Origin: Terriglobales bacterium
GTDB taxonomy: Bacteria; Acidobacteriota; Terriglobia; Terriglobales; Acidobacteriaceae
Length of the DNA: 64,000 bases
NCBI GenBank assembly: GCA_035573675.1
Contig: DATMAB010000010.1
Location: 265,541 to 329,540 of the forward strand
Reading direction: 5' to 3'
The notes beneath the pieces were generated by a model. It made no database searches and had not been told where the DNA came from. It saw only the letters and a program-made list of their open reading frames with translations. The position numbers and the translations under genes are program-made. The stretch's first letter is position 1; each line of letters opens with the position of its first letter. Shown here piece after piece: positions 27,976-36,624 of the stretch.

Positions 27976-28449
27976 ATGAGCTGCATTGCCGCACCGGGCA
28001 CGAAGAGGGGCCTGGCGCTCATCGTGTTCTTCGCCCTCTGCCCGTTCATGCTCGCCGACGACCTCAACCCGCCGGCTTCTCGCGCCGCGCTGGAGCAGAC
28101 CGTCCGCGACTACGTCGCCCTGTACCGGCGCGAAACCCTCGAGCAGTGGAAGACGCTCTTCCATCCCCTGCTGACTGTCGCTCACCCGCGCGACGATGGC
28201 TCCATCCGCGTCCGCAACCTTGAAGAGTTCTACGGCGCCCAGAAGGGCTATTTCGAAACCGGCCGCAGGGTCAGCGAGCGCCTGGAGAATGTCCGCATCG
28301 AGGAAGGCCGCCGCATCGCTCGCGTCACCGCCGATTTCATCTTCGTGGATGAGGGCGAAGAATCCCGCGGCAAGCTGGGCTTGCACCTGGTCGAAAGCAC
28401 AGAGGGATGGAAGATCGTCGCCATCGTCTTCTCCTATGACAAACCCTAG
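27976..28449 (+). CDS. Secreted NTF2-like (SnoaL/DUF4440-like) protein
   Basis: The 157-residue protein has a signal peptide (LALIVFFALCPFMLADD) and one NTF2-like cone domain (about 35-155): a helix with RAALEQTVRDYVALYRRETLEQWKTLF, a strand pair VRIEEGRRIARVTADFIFV, and the terminal LHLVESTEGWKIVAIVFSYD. Such domains can be enzymes or simple ligand pockets, and no active-site residue can be named. The start lies at the edge of a repeat. Confidence 0.7.
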   Translation: MSCIAAPGTKRGLALIVFFALCPFMLADDLNPPASRAALEQTVRDYVALYRRETLEQWKTLFHPLLTVAHPRDDGSIRVRNLEEFYGAQKGYFETGRRVSERLENVRIEEGRRIARVTADFIFVDEGEESRGKLGLHLVESTEGWKIVAIVFSYDKP

Positions 28450-28478
28450 GTCCTTTCGAGTTTCATTTCTTTGGTGCC

Positions 28479-28545
28479 GTCATCCTGAGCGAGGGAGGGC
28501 TCGCGCGCGCAGTTACCGGCGCGGGACAATCGAGCGAAGAATCTC
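28479..28545 (+). repeat. Dispersed GTCATCCTGAGCGAG repeat copy
   Basis: GTCATCCTGAGCGAGGGAGG begins this copy and GAGCGAAGAATCTCGG ends it, with a short GC-rich insert between. It lies directly before the GTG start of the next gene. An in-frame ATG at 28436 precedes the repeat, so a longer reading would translate the repeat. Confidence 0.65.
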
Positions 28546-28546
28546 G

Positions 28547-31102
28547 GTGTTCTTCCGCGCAGCGCAGTCGCTCGTGCTTCTCACAGCGCTGATCTTTCCC
28601 CTTCCTCTCCTCGCCCAGCGCGAACCCGTCCTCAAACAGATTGATCTGCCGCACTCCTACTACTTCCGCGAGATGTATCTGCCGCAGCTCACTACCGGGC
28701 CCAGTTCCGTTGCCTGGTCGCCCGACGGCAAGTGGCTGGTGTATTCCAGGGCGGGCTCGCTCTGGCGCCAGCGGCCGGACTCCGAGATCGCCGTGCAGCT
28801 CACCGCCGGTCCCGGCTACGACTATCAGCCCGACTGGTCGCCCGACGGCCGCTGGATCGTCTTCTCGCGCTACGACGGCGGCGCCATCGAGCTCTGGCGG
28901 CTCGACGTCGAAAGCGGCGCGCAGAAACAGCTCACGCAGGGCGGGCACGTCAACGTCGAGCCGCGCTGGTCGCCGGACGGCTCGCGCATCGTTTACGTTT
29001 CCACCGCATACAACCGCCGCTTCCACATCTTTGTGCTGCACCTGAAGGATGGCGAACCCGCGCCCGTTCAGTTCCCCACCGAGCGCCTCACCGGCGAAAC
29101 ACGCAGCGACAAGCCGCGTTATTACTACAGCCAGTTCGACCACGAGATCAGCCCTACGTGGTCGCCGGACGCGAGGGAGATCATCTTCGTCTCCAATCGC
29201 GGGCATTTCTATGGCACTGGCGGTTTCTGGCGCATGGAAGCGAAAACCGGCGCGGAGGCCCGCGAGTTCCACTCGGAAGAGACCACCTGGAAAGCCCGTC
29301 CCGACTGGTCGCGCGACGGGAAAAGGCTCGTCTTCAGTTCCTATCTCGGCCGGCAGTGGCATCAGCTTTGGGTGACGACGCCGGACGGAGGCAGCGCTTT
29401 CCCGCTGACCTACGGCGAATACGACAACACAGCCGCGCGCTGGTCGCCCGACGGGTCGCGCGTCGCCTTCATTTCCAACCGTGACGGCAACACCTCGCTG
29501 TGGATCATGGACCTGCCCGGCGGGGCGCAACGCCAGGTGATTGCCCGCGAGCGCAAATACCTGCGGCCCATGGGAAAGCTGCGCATCAGCGTGCTCGATG
29601 CCGCAGGCCGGCCGACAGCCGCGCGCGTTTCAGTGACGGATTCCGACGGCCGTGCCTATGCTCCCGATGACGCCTGGATGCACGCCGATGACGGCTTCGT
29701 CCGCGCCCAACGCAGGTTCGAGGCTCACTACTTCCATATCACCGGCCAGGCCGAGCTTTCAGTTCCCGCGGGTCGCGTGCATATCGAAGTAATGAAAGGT
29801 TTCGAGCATCACTTGGAGCAGCGCCGCGCCGATGTCTTTGCCGACCGCGTCACCACCGTGCCCGTGCGCTTGCGTCCGCTCGCGCCACTGCCCGCCGATA
29901 CCGGCAAGCGCTGGGCCAGCGGCGACCTGCACGTGCACATGAACTACGCCGGCGCTTACCGCAACACACCCGCGCGCCTGGCGCAGCAGGCCGCGGCGGA
30001 AAACCTGAGCGTCGTGCACGACCTTATCGTCAACAAGGAACAGCGCATCCCTGATATTTCGTATTTCACCGGCAAGCCGGATCCCGTTTCGCACGCAAAC
30101 TTTCTCCTGCTGCATGACCAGGAGTTTCACACCAGCTACTGGGGTCACATGGGCCTGCTCGGAATGACACGCAACTACCTGATTCCCGATTACGCCGGTT
30201 ATCCGGAGACCGCCGCTGCCAGCCTGTGGCCGACGAACTCGTTCATCGCCGATCTCGCGCACCAGCAGGGCGCTCTGGTCGGTTACGTTCATCCCTACGA
30301 GATCGAGGATGCTCCCGATCCCGCCAAGGACCGTCCGCTGCGCCACGCCTTCGTCGTCGATGCGGCGCTCGGCAAGGCCGATTACGTCGAGGTCCTCGGC
30401 TTCAGCGACCATCATTCGACGGCGAGCATTTGGTACCGGCTGCTCAACCTGGGCTTCCGCATTCCCGCCGGCGCAGGCACGGATGCGATGGCCAACTACG
30501 CTTCGCTCCACGGACCGGTCGGGCTGAACCGGGTCTATGCGCGCGTATCGGTGGGACCGCTGAAGCGCGAAGAGTGGCTCGACGCAGTGCGCCGCGGCAA
30601 CGGCTTCGCCACCAACGGGCCGCTGCTCGACTTCACACTCGGCGGCCAGGCCATCGGCGGAGAGCTCAAGCTGGCAACCCCTGATCCGGAAGTGCGCTTC
30701 ACCGCTTCCATGCGCTCGCTGGTTCCGCTCGACCACCTCGAGGTGGTGTGCAACGGCAGGGTCGTGCGCACGCTGGAGATGAACGCGACGCGCGACCAGG
30801 CCGACGTGCGCGGATCCATTCCCCTCGACGCCAGCGGCTGGTGCTTGTTGCGTGCCTGGAGCGAGAAGCCGCAGCATCCTATTCTTGACATCTATCCGTA
30901 CGCGACTACCAGTCCCATCTATGTGAGCGTAAGCGGCGAGCGCCCGCGCTCACCCGAAGATGCGAAGTTCTGCATCGCCTGGATCGACCGTATCCGCGAA
31001 TCGGTGGAAAAGTTCACTGACTGGAACACCGACGCCGAGCGCGAGGAGACCTTCAAGACCTTGAGCGAGGCGCGCAACGTGTACGAAGGAATGTTGAAGT
31101 AG
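28547..31102 (+). CDS. Secreted TolB-like beta-propeller fused to a PHP/CehA-type metallohydrolase
   Basis: With the GTG at 28547 the protein has 851 residues and begins with a signal peptide (SLVLLTALIFPLPLLAQ). The first half is a PD40/TolB-like propeller with repeated SPDG blades (VAWSPDGKWLVYS, PDWSPDGRWIVFS, PRWSPDGSRIVYV, ARWSPDGSRVAFI). The second half is a CehA/McbA-like PHP hydrolase: GDLHVHMNYAG (metal histidines), HDQEFHTSYWGHMGL, VLGFSDHH and PAGAGTDAMANY. PHP enzymes of this type cleave phosphoesters or carbamates using a metal centre. The propeller may present a polymeric substrate. The longer ATG at 28436 would place a repeat in front of the signal and is less likely. Confidence 0.8.
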   Translation: MFFRAAQSLVLLTALIFPLPLLAQREPVLKQIDLPHSYYFREMYLPQLTTGPSSVAWSPDGKWLVYSRAGSLWRQRPDSEIAVQLTAGPGYDYQPDWSPDGRWIVFSRYDGGAIELWRLDVESGAQKQLTQGGHVNVEPRWSPDGSRIVYVSTAYNRRFHIFVLHLKDGEPAPVQFPTERLTGETRSDKPRYYYSQFDHEISPTWSPDAREIIFVSNRGHFYGTGGFWRMEAKTGAEAREFHSEETTWKARPDWSRDGKRLVFSSYLGRQWHQLWVTTPDGGSAFPLTYGEYDNTAARWSPDGSRVAFISNRDGNTSLWIMDLPGGAQRQVIARERKYLRPMGKLRISVLDAAGRPTAARVSVTDSDGRAYAPDDAWMHADDGFVRAQRRFEAHYFHITGQAELSVPAGRVHIEVMKGFEHHLEQRRADVFADRVTTVPVRLRPLAPLPADTGKRWASGDLHVHMNYAGAYRNTPARLAQQAAAENLSVVHDLIVNKEQRIPDISYFTGKPDPVSHANFLLLHDQEFHTSYWGHMGLLGMTRNYLIPDYAGYPETAAASLWPTNSFIADLAHQQGALVGYVHPYEIEDAPDPAKDRPLRHAFVVDAALGKADYVEVLGFSDHHSTASIWYRLLNLGFRIPAGAGTDAMANYASLHGPVGLNRVYARVSVGPLKREEWLDAVRRGNGFATNGPLLDFTLGGQAIGGELKLATPDPEVRFTASMRSLVPLDHLEVVCNGRVVRTLEMNATRDQADVRGSIPLDASGWCLLRAWSEKPQHPILDIYPYATTSPIYVSVSGERPRSPEDAKFCIAWIDRIRESVEKFTDWNTDAEREETFKTLSEARNVYEGMLK

Positions 31103-31112
31103 ACTCGTGGTT

Positions 31113-31224
31113 TTGTCATGCCGAGCGTAGCGAGGTACCTTTATAGCCACAACGTATCTGGGCTTGCGGACACCGCAGCCATAGGGATTCCTCGTCCGCC
31201 GCGGCGCACTCGGAATGACAATCG
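31113..31224. repeat. Inverted pair of dispersed GTCAT repeats (about 110 bp)
   Basis: The intergenic region starts with TTTGTCATGCCGAGCGTAGC and ends with GCGCACTCGGAATGACAATC, the inverted form of the same repeat. An AT-richer 50-base core lies between. The two ends could pair into a long hairpin, as in a miniature mobile element or REP doublet. Confidence 0.6.
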
Positions 31225-31277
31225 ACGGTCAGTGGTAACCTGATTCGCGTGAGCGCATCCTTCCGTCAAGAGCTACC

Positions 31278-33008
31278 ATGAGCCTTCTTCTGCTCTCCGC
31301 GCTGGTGATGGCGGCACTGATTGCCGGATACACGCTGTACGGCAGCTTCATCGCGCGGCAGTATCGGCTGGACGATGCGATCGCGACGCCCGCCACGCGG
31401 CTGAACGACGGCATCGACTTCGTCCCCGCGCGGCCCTTCTACCTGATGGGGCAGCACTTCAGCGCCATCGCCGCAGCCGGACCCATCGTCGGACCCATCG
31501 CCGCCTGCCTGGCCTTCGGCTGGCTGCCCAGCATCCTCTGGATCACGCTCGGTGTCATCTTCATCGGCGCCGTGCATGACTTCTCTGCCCTCGTTGCGTC
31601 CGTCCGCCACGGCGCCAACTCCATCGCCGAGATCGCCCGGCAGAACCTCGGACGGCGCGCCTGGCTGGCCTTCATCGCCTTCATCTGGATCGCGCTGTTG
31701 TACGTCATCGTCGCCTTTGCCGACGTCACCGCCTCCACCTTCCTCGGTCAAACCGAGGAACTCCAGGCCGCATTTTCCTTCAATGCCGGAGGCGCCGTCG
31801 CGGCAGCCAGCACCATGTACCTCTTGCTGGCGTTGTTGATGGGCATTGTGCAGCGCAGGCTCAACCCGCCCATGTGGCTGATGACGGTCGCCTTTGTGCC
31901 CGCGACGTTGGGCGTGGTGTGGCTGGGCACAAGAGTCTCGACCGTGCTGGTGTTCGATCTGCACGTCTGGCACGTCGCCATCCTCGTCTATTGCTTCGTC
32001 GCTTCCCTGCTTCCCATGTGGCTGCTGCAGCAGCCGCGCGGCTACCTTGGTGGCTTTGTGCTCTACCTCGTGCTGGGCATCGGCGTCATCGGCATCCTGT
32101 TCGGCGGATTCCAGATCCAGCAGCCGGCGGTGATACAGACGCGTACCGGTTCGGTGGTCGAACAACTGCTGTTTCCTTTCCTGTTTGTCACCATTGCGTG
32201 TGGCGCCTGCTCCGGATTCCACGGCCTGGTATGTGGTGGAACCACTTCCAAGCAGGTGGCGCGCGAAAGCCACTGCAAGCCCATCGGCTACGGAACCATG
32301 CTGCTCGAAGGCCTGGTGGCGCTGATCGCGCTGGCCACGGTGATGGTGGTGCTGCCCGCGGACATCGCCGGGCGCGCGCCGGGAAAGCTCTATGGCGATG
32401 GCATCGCGCGTTTTCTGGCTGTGCTCGTGGGTGAGCGCTGGTTCACCTTCGCGGCGACCTTTGGCGCCATGGCTTTCTCCACCTTCGTCTTCGATACGCT
32501 CGACGTGGCTACGCGCCTCGGCCGCTATCTGCTGCAGGAACTGGCCGGCGGCCTGGGCTGGCGCGCCAGCAGTCGCATCGGAGGAATCCTCGCAGCCGCG
32601 TTGACGGCGTTCGTTCCGTTGCTCGTCCTGCTCTCGGCGCGCGAAGGGGCGTGGCGGCACTTCTGGGTGCTGTTCGGGACCTCGAACCAGTTGCTGGCGT
32701 CGCTCACCTTGCTGGGCGTGAGCGTGTGGCTCTACCGCTCCGGCCGCCGCACCTGGTACACCGTGTTGCCCATGCTGTTCGTGATGACGGCGACCGTCAG
32801 CGCCCTGCTGGTGCAGATGGCCGAGGGCGCAAAGGAGATCGCAAACGGCGGGCTGCGCCTGCATCCCTCGATCGTCAACGGATTCGTGGCTGTGGGGCTG
32901 CTGGTGCTGGCCATCATCTTCATCCTCGAAGGACTGCGCGCGATCCGCGATGTGCGTCGTGCCCGTGGCCTCCAATCGCTGGCAACGGAACCGTCGGCTG
33001 GCGACTAG
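31278..33008 (+). CDS. cstA: Carbon starvation protein A (CstA) family peptide/pyruvate transporter
   Basis: The 576-residue protein has about fifteen membrane helices and the CstA pattern: an N-terminal helix, FVPARPFYLMGQHFSAIAAAGPIVGPI (family hallmark), the GVIFIGAVHDFSALVASVRH block, GACSGFHGLVCGGTTSKQ, and TFVFDTLDVATRLGRYLLQE. It is shorter than E. coli CstA (about 700 residues), matching the short subfamily. Members import pyruvate or peptides. The gene sits between two repeats and looks monocistronic. Confidence 0.92.
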   Translation: MSLLLLSALVMAALIAGYTLYGSFIARQYRLDDAIATPATRLNDGIDFVPARPFYLMGQHFSAIAAAGPIVGPIAACLAFGWLPSILWITLGVIFIGAVHDFSALVASVRHGANSIAEIARQNLGRRAWLAFIAFIWIALLYVIVAFADVTASTFLGQTEELQAAFSFNAGGAVAAASTMYLLLALLMGIVQRRLNPPMWLMTVAFVPATLGVVWLGTRVSTVLVFDLHVWHVAILVYCFVASLLPMWLLQQPRGYLGGFVLYLVLGIGVIGILFGGFQIQQPAVIQTRTGSVVEQLLFPFLFVTIACGACSGFHGLVCGGTTSKQVARESHCKPIGYGTMLLEGLVALIALATVMVVLPADIAGRAPGKLYGDGIARFLAVLVGERWFTFAATFGAMAFSTFVFDTLDVATRLGRYLLQELAGGLGWRASSRIGGILAAALTAFVPLLVLLSAREGAWRHFWVLFGTSNQLLASLTLLGVSVWLYRSGRRTWYTVLPMLFVMTATVSALLVQMAEGAKEIANGGLRLHPSIVNGFVAVGLLVLAIIFILEGLRAIRDVRRARGLQSLATEPSAGD

Positions 33009-33037
33009 CGATGCTCGGTGGCCCTGTGTCTTTGTGG

Positions 33038-33988
33038 CTACTTTCCTCCAAACGCCCGCGAATGGAACGTCAGTGAAGCGTCGAAGTGGCGCGCCACGTA
33101 CTGCCAGCCGTGTCCGCCGGGAAAGAGGTGGAACTCATGCGGGATGCGGCGTGCTTCGAGCACCTCGTGCAGGGCCTGCGTACCGGCGTCGAATCCGTAC
33201 TCATCCTCGGTGCCGCAATCGAAGTAGATTCTGACGCGCTGGAGACCCGCGCCCTGCCGCGCCAGGGTGAGGGGATTCTGCCGCTGATAGAACGCGTGGT
33301 CCAGCGGTGACCCGAACACCGTGCCCAGCAGCGAGCTGCGGCCGCCGCCGATGCCGGGCGCGGCCTCGGCTCCGCGCGGCAAGTCTTTCATCACCGCGGC
33401 GCTGTGGGCGCTGACCGAGCCGAACTGTTGCGGATATTTGAAGGCGAAGCGCAGCGCGCCGTATCCGCCCATGGAGACGCCGCTCAGGCCACGGCCCGCG
33501 CGCGTGGCGAGAGTGCGGTATTTCTTGTCGATGAACGGCACGAACTCCCGGACAAAGAAATCCTCATAGCGGGTGCGGCCGTCGTGGGAGTTGATGTAGA
33601 AGCTGCGACCGCCGTCGGGGGTGACGACGATCATCTCCCCGATCTTCTTTTCTTCCTGCAGGCGCTCGATCATGTTCCATCCGCCGCCGTTGACCAGGGA
33701 CTGCTCGTTGTCGCCCAGGCCGTGCAGAAAGTAGAGCACGGGGTAGCGACGCGCTTTGTCAGCGTCGTAGCTCGAGGGAAGCAGGGCGCAGTAGCGGACG
33801 GAAGCCTTCATAAACCTGCTTGGCACCGTGGAACATTCGACACGGGAGGCAGCGCGCGCTGGGGCGCAAAGCAAGATCAAGAGACTCAATGCAGAGAGCA
33901 CAGAGAAAAGATGCCGAGGGCGGAGAGAAAAACCGATCCCTCGGCGTGCTCGGGATGACCATCCGGAAGAGTGAACCCGATCACTCAT
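33038..33988 (-). CDS. Exported esterase (esterase-D/FrmB-like alpha/beta hydrolase)
   Basis: The hydrolase of 316 residues from the ATG at 33988 shows YPVLYFLHGLGDNEQS (oxyanion loop), the nucleophile elbow GLSGVSMGGYGALRFA, an acid in YFDCGTEDEYGF, and the catalytic His in FHLFPGGHGWQY. The ATG overlaps the upstream permease stop (ATGAGTGA), favouring coupled translation from there. But residues 9-22 are encoded by a copy of the dispersed GTCAT repeat and precede the signal segment LSALSLLILLCAPARA. A GTG at 33901 right before that segment is the alternative start. Confidence 0.85.
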   Translation of the reverse strand: MSDRVHSSGWSSRARRGIGFSLRPRHLFSVLSALSLLILLCAPARAASRVECSTVPSRFMKASVRYCALLPSSYDADKARRYPVLYFLHGLGDNEQSLVNGGGWNMIERLQEEKKIGEMIVVTPDGGRSFYINSHDGRTRYEDFFVREFVPFIDKKYRTLATRAGRGLSGVSMGGYGALRFAFKYPQQFGSVSAHSAAVMKDLPRGAEAAPGIGGGRSSLLGTVFGSPLDHAFYQRQNPLTLARQGAGLQRVRIYFDCGTEDEYGFDAGTQALHEVLEARRIPHEFHLFPGGHGWQYVARHFDASLTFHSRAFGGK

Positions 33989-35330
33989 AGCGCAGCGCCT
34001 GCACGGGATCCAGGCGGGCGGCGCGCGCGGCAGGATAGAGTCCGGAGATCAGGCTCACGAGCACGGCAAAGGCGAGCGCGGCCAACACCAGCCACCAGGG
34101 CACGGACCAGATCTGTTCCGGAGGCAGTTGCTGGCGGGCCAGATAGACATTGGCGCCCCAGTTGATGAGCCGTCCGATGGCCCATCCCAGCACTACGCCC
34201 AGCGCGCCGCCGAAAGCGCCCATCACTCCGGCCTCGACGAAAAAGAGCGTCTTGACGTCGCCGTCGCTTGCGCCCAGCGCCTTAAGGATGCCGATCTCGC
34301 GCCTGCGTTCCAGAATGGCCATCACCAGCGTGTTCACGATGCCCAGCGAAGCGACGGCCAGCGCCAGGCTGCCGAAGATGCCCAGGAACAGGTCGAAGAT
34401 GGCGAAGAAGCGGCGCAGGCTCTTGGTGGCGTCGAGCACGGAGAAGGTTCGGAAGCCCATCTTCTTGATGGCGTTCTGCACGGACTCGACGCGCGACGGG
34501 CTGTCCACGCGTACCACCAGGCTGATGTAGGTCCGGGCGGGATTGTCGCGCGTAGCGCCGCGCAAATCGGAAAACTGCAGGACGTTGAGGCTTTCGGCGA
34601 AGGCTGTGGGAATGAAGATGCGGCCGCGCGATACGGTGCGCAGGCCGCTGTAAGGCTCGCGCTCGATCAGCCCGACGATCTTCAGGGGCTGCTCCCGCCG
34701 CACCACGGAGAAGCCGAAGGACTCGCCGGCATCGTCGTCGCCCGAGGAAGCGGCGCCGCCACCGGCCAGGGGCTGGCGCTCCGCGTAGCGCACGATCACT
34801 TCCTTGCCGAGCAGCGAATCCGGATCGGGCGTGAGTTCCCTGGCGAATTCGGTGGCCAGAATCGCCTCCTGCGCCGTAGGGCTGGAGAAGAACTGGCCGC
34901 GCATGTCTTCGAAGGCCTCGTTGTAACGCGCCGAAGGCGGCAGGGCGGCCACGAAAGCGAAGTTCATCTTCCCTTCGTAACGCACCTCGGTCATCAGGCG
35001 GATCTCAGGGAAGGTCTCGACCACGCCGGGGAGATTGCGCATCTCCTGCCGTGCATTGTCGTCGAGCGCCCGAAACTCCTCCGGCTTCGCCATGCGATCC
35101 TCGTCGCGGTCGAAGCCGCGGAAATCCTGCCTCGAAGTCACGAAGATGGTGTCGAAGAGTCCGGAGCCGGCCAGGCGGCGCCCGGCCATTTCCTGCAGGC
35201 CGATGCCCAGCGAAAGCATCGCGACGAGCGATGCCACGCCTACGGCAATGCCGAGGGTAGTGAGCGAATTGCGCAGGATGGATTCGCGCAGGTTGCGCGC
35301 GGCCAGCTCGACGAGGTCCGGCGTCTTCAT
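33981..35330 (-). CDS. MacB/FtsX-family ABC transporter permease
   Basis: The 449-residue protein has the MacB layout: one N-terminal membrane helix in LRESILRNSLTTLGIAVGVASLVAMLSLGIGL, a large periplasmic domain (about 45-310), and three C-terminal helices (FLGIFGSLALAVASLGIVNTLVMAILERRREIGILKALGAS, GVMGAFGGALGVVLGWAIG, LAALAFAVLVSLISGLYPA). With the ATPase encoded upstream (4-base overlap) it forms a mechanotransmission exporter or lipoprotein-release type complex. The periplasmic adaptor gene is not adjacent. Substrate unknown. Confidence 0.92.
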   Translation of the reverse strand: MKTPDLVELAARNLRESILRNSLTTLGIAVGVASLVAMLSLGIGLQEMAGRRLAGSGLFDTIFVTSRQDFRGFDRDEDRMAKPEEFRALDDNARQEMRNLPGVVETFPEIRLMTEVRYEGKMNFAFVAALPPSARYNEAFEDMRGQFFSSPTAQEAILATEFARELTPDPDSLLGKEVIVRYAERQPLAGGGAASSGDDDAGESFGFSVVRREQPLKIVGLIEREPYSGLRTVSRGRIFIPTAFAESLNVLQFSDLRGATRDNPARTYISLVVRVDSPSRVESVQNAIKKMGFRTFSVLDATKSLRRFFAIFDLFLGIFGSLALAVASLGIVNTLVMAILERRREIGILKALGASDGDVKTLFFVEAGVMGAFGGALGVVLGWAIGRLINWGANVYLARQQLPPEQIWSVPWWLVLAALAFAVLVSLISGLYPAARAARLDPVQALRYE

Positions 35331-36034
35331 GCGCGTACTCCTGCACTCTCGCCGAAAAGCTTGCCGTCGGCCAGGAACACGATGCGATCGGCATAGCGCT
35401 CCGCCAAGGGACGCTCGTGCGTGACCATGATGACCGTCATCCCCAGCGACTGGTTGAGCTCGCGAATGAGATTGAGGATGTCTTCGCCGGTCTGGCTGTC
35501 GAGATTCCCGGTGGGCTCGTCGGCCAGCAGAAGGGAGGGACGGTTCACCAGCGCCCGGGCCAGAGCCACGCGTTGCTGTTCGCCGCCGGAGAGCTCGGTG
35601 GGCCGGTGCCCCATGCGCGGGGTCAGGTGCACGCGCTCGATGGCCTCGCGCACGCGCTCGCGGCGTTCGCCGCGGTCCACCTCCGCCAGGCGCAGAGGCA
35701 GGTCGACATTCTCCTCCAGCTTCATCGAAGGAATCAGGTTGAAGTTCTGGAAGACCATGCCGACGGTATGACGGCGATAGCGCGCCAGTTCTTCCCCGTT
35801 CATGCGTGCGAGGTCGCGGCCATCCACCACGATCGAGCCGGAGGTCGGGCGGTCGAGTCCGGCGACCAGGTTCAGCAGCGTGGACTTGCCGGATCCGGAG
35901 CTGCCGAGCAGCGCCAGGAACTGGCCCCGCTGAACCTCAAGCGTGACTCCATCCAGAGCCCGTACTTCGCCCTGCCCGATGCGGTAGTGGCGGGAGACGT
36001 TCTCGGTGCGGATGGCGGGACCGTTGGTGGGCAT
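35327..36034 (-). CDS. ABC transporter ATPase, MacB/LolD type
   Basis: The 235-residue ATPase has Walker A GSSGSGKSTLLN, the Q-loop FQNFNLIPSMKLEENV, the signature LSGGEQQRVALARALV, Walker B LLADEPTGNLD and the H-loop MVTHE. The sequence class (MNGEELARYRRHTVGMVFQ) is that of LolD/MacB ATPases. It is the first gene of a three-gene operon with the permease and the esterase, so the esterase may belong to the same export or envelope process. Confidence 0.93.
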   Translation of the reverse strand: MPTNGPAIRTENVSRHYRIGQGEVRALDGVTLEVQRGQFLALLGSSGSGKSTLLNLVAGLDRPTSGSIVVDGRDLARMNGEELARYRRHTVGMVFQNFNLIPSMKLEENVDLPLRLAEVDRGERRERVREAIERVHLTPRMGHRPTELSGGEQQRVALARALVNRPSLLLADEPTGNLDSQTGEDILNLIRELNQSLGMTVIMVTHERPLAERYADRIVFLADGKLFGESAGVRA

Positions 36035-36624
36035 CGATCGTCTTGATGTTACTACGCGCGCGGGGGACTCAGAGTTCGCGGCGGGCCGGCGTGCCGACGC
36101 TCCACCCCCTACCCCTCCCCTCCTAATGGAATCAACGGGTTAGGGTGGGCAGATCCCTGATCATCCCCGAAAACAAAGGACTTAGAGGCAAGTTCCCCGC
36201 AAATAAGGAGCTTAGTCGATTGTTATATTCCCATAGTCAATACCTCATAGAGAATATAGCACTAAGATGCGGATGTCAAGGAGAAAGTTGCACGTGCTGC
36301 CCCTCCCCGTCCGCCCTTCTTTCCCCGTCCACCGCAGCCGAGTCGGGCGGGCTGGGAAGCAGCGGGAAGGCATGATTTCTTTCGACGCAAGGCCCGAAAG
36401 GTGTTTGCTGCCCCTTCGGGGCTCGACCTTTCTTCCACTGCCTACCCAGCGCATCCGCGTTGGGATCACATGAATGCCGCCCAGCGGGCTGAAGCTCTGT
36501 GGCTCATTCACCTTGCGAATCCGATCGTGGGTTACGACACCAGACATCGAAAGGGACAGAGAGGTCCACGAGTTTCCCATGTCTGCGCGGAAGAGCATCG
36601 CGCAGACATGGGGCACCGTCAGCG
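36035..36624. other. 590-bp intergenic region with repeats, no gene seen
   Basis: No convincing gene is seen. The part near 36160-36220 has two imperfect 21-base copies starting CCCCGAAAACAAAGG and CCCCGCAAATAAGG. An unusually AT-rich patch with a 7-bp inverted repeat (TATATTC/GAATATA) follows at about 36223-36263. A GGCTGAAGCTCTGTGG word near 36488 looks like another intergenic repeat, and a strong hairpin lies at 36576-36612. The AT-rich patch could hold the promoter of the ABC operon. Confidence 0.5.
36576..36612 (-). terminator. 14-bp perfect hairpin downstream of the dioxygenase gene
   Basis: Arms 36576-36589 and 36599-36612 are perfectly complementary (CCCATGTCTGCGCG) with a 9-base loop. 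It lies 12 bases beyond the stop of the minus-strand gene at 36625. There is no T run, so it may act as an mRNA-end stabiliser, a factor-dependent terminator or an REP-like element. Confidence 0.5.

Noticed and set aside
31266..32975. 569-codon minus-strand frame opposite cstA
   Set aside because: Composition dominated by E, H, Q and G, as expected from the antisense of membrane-helix codons.
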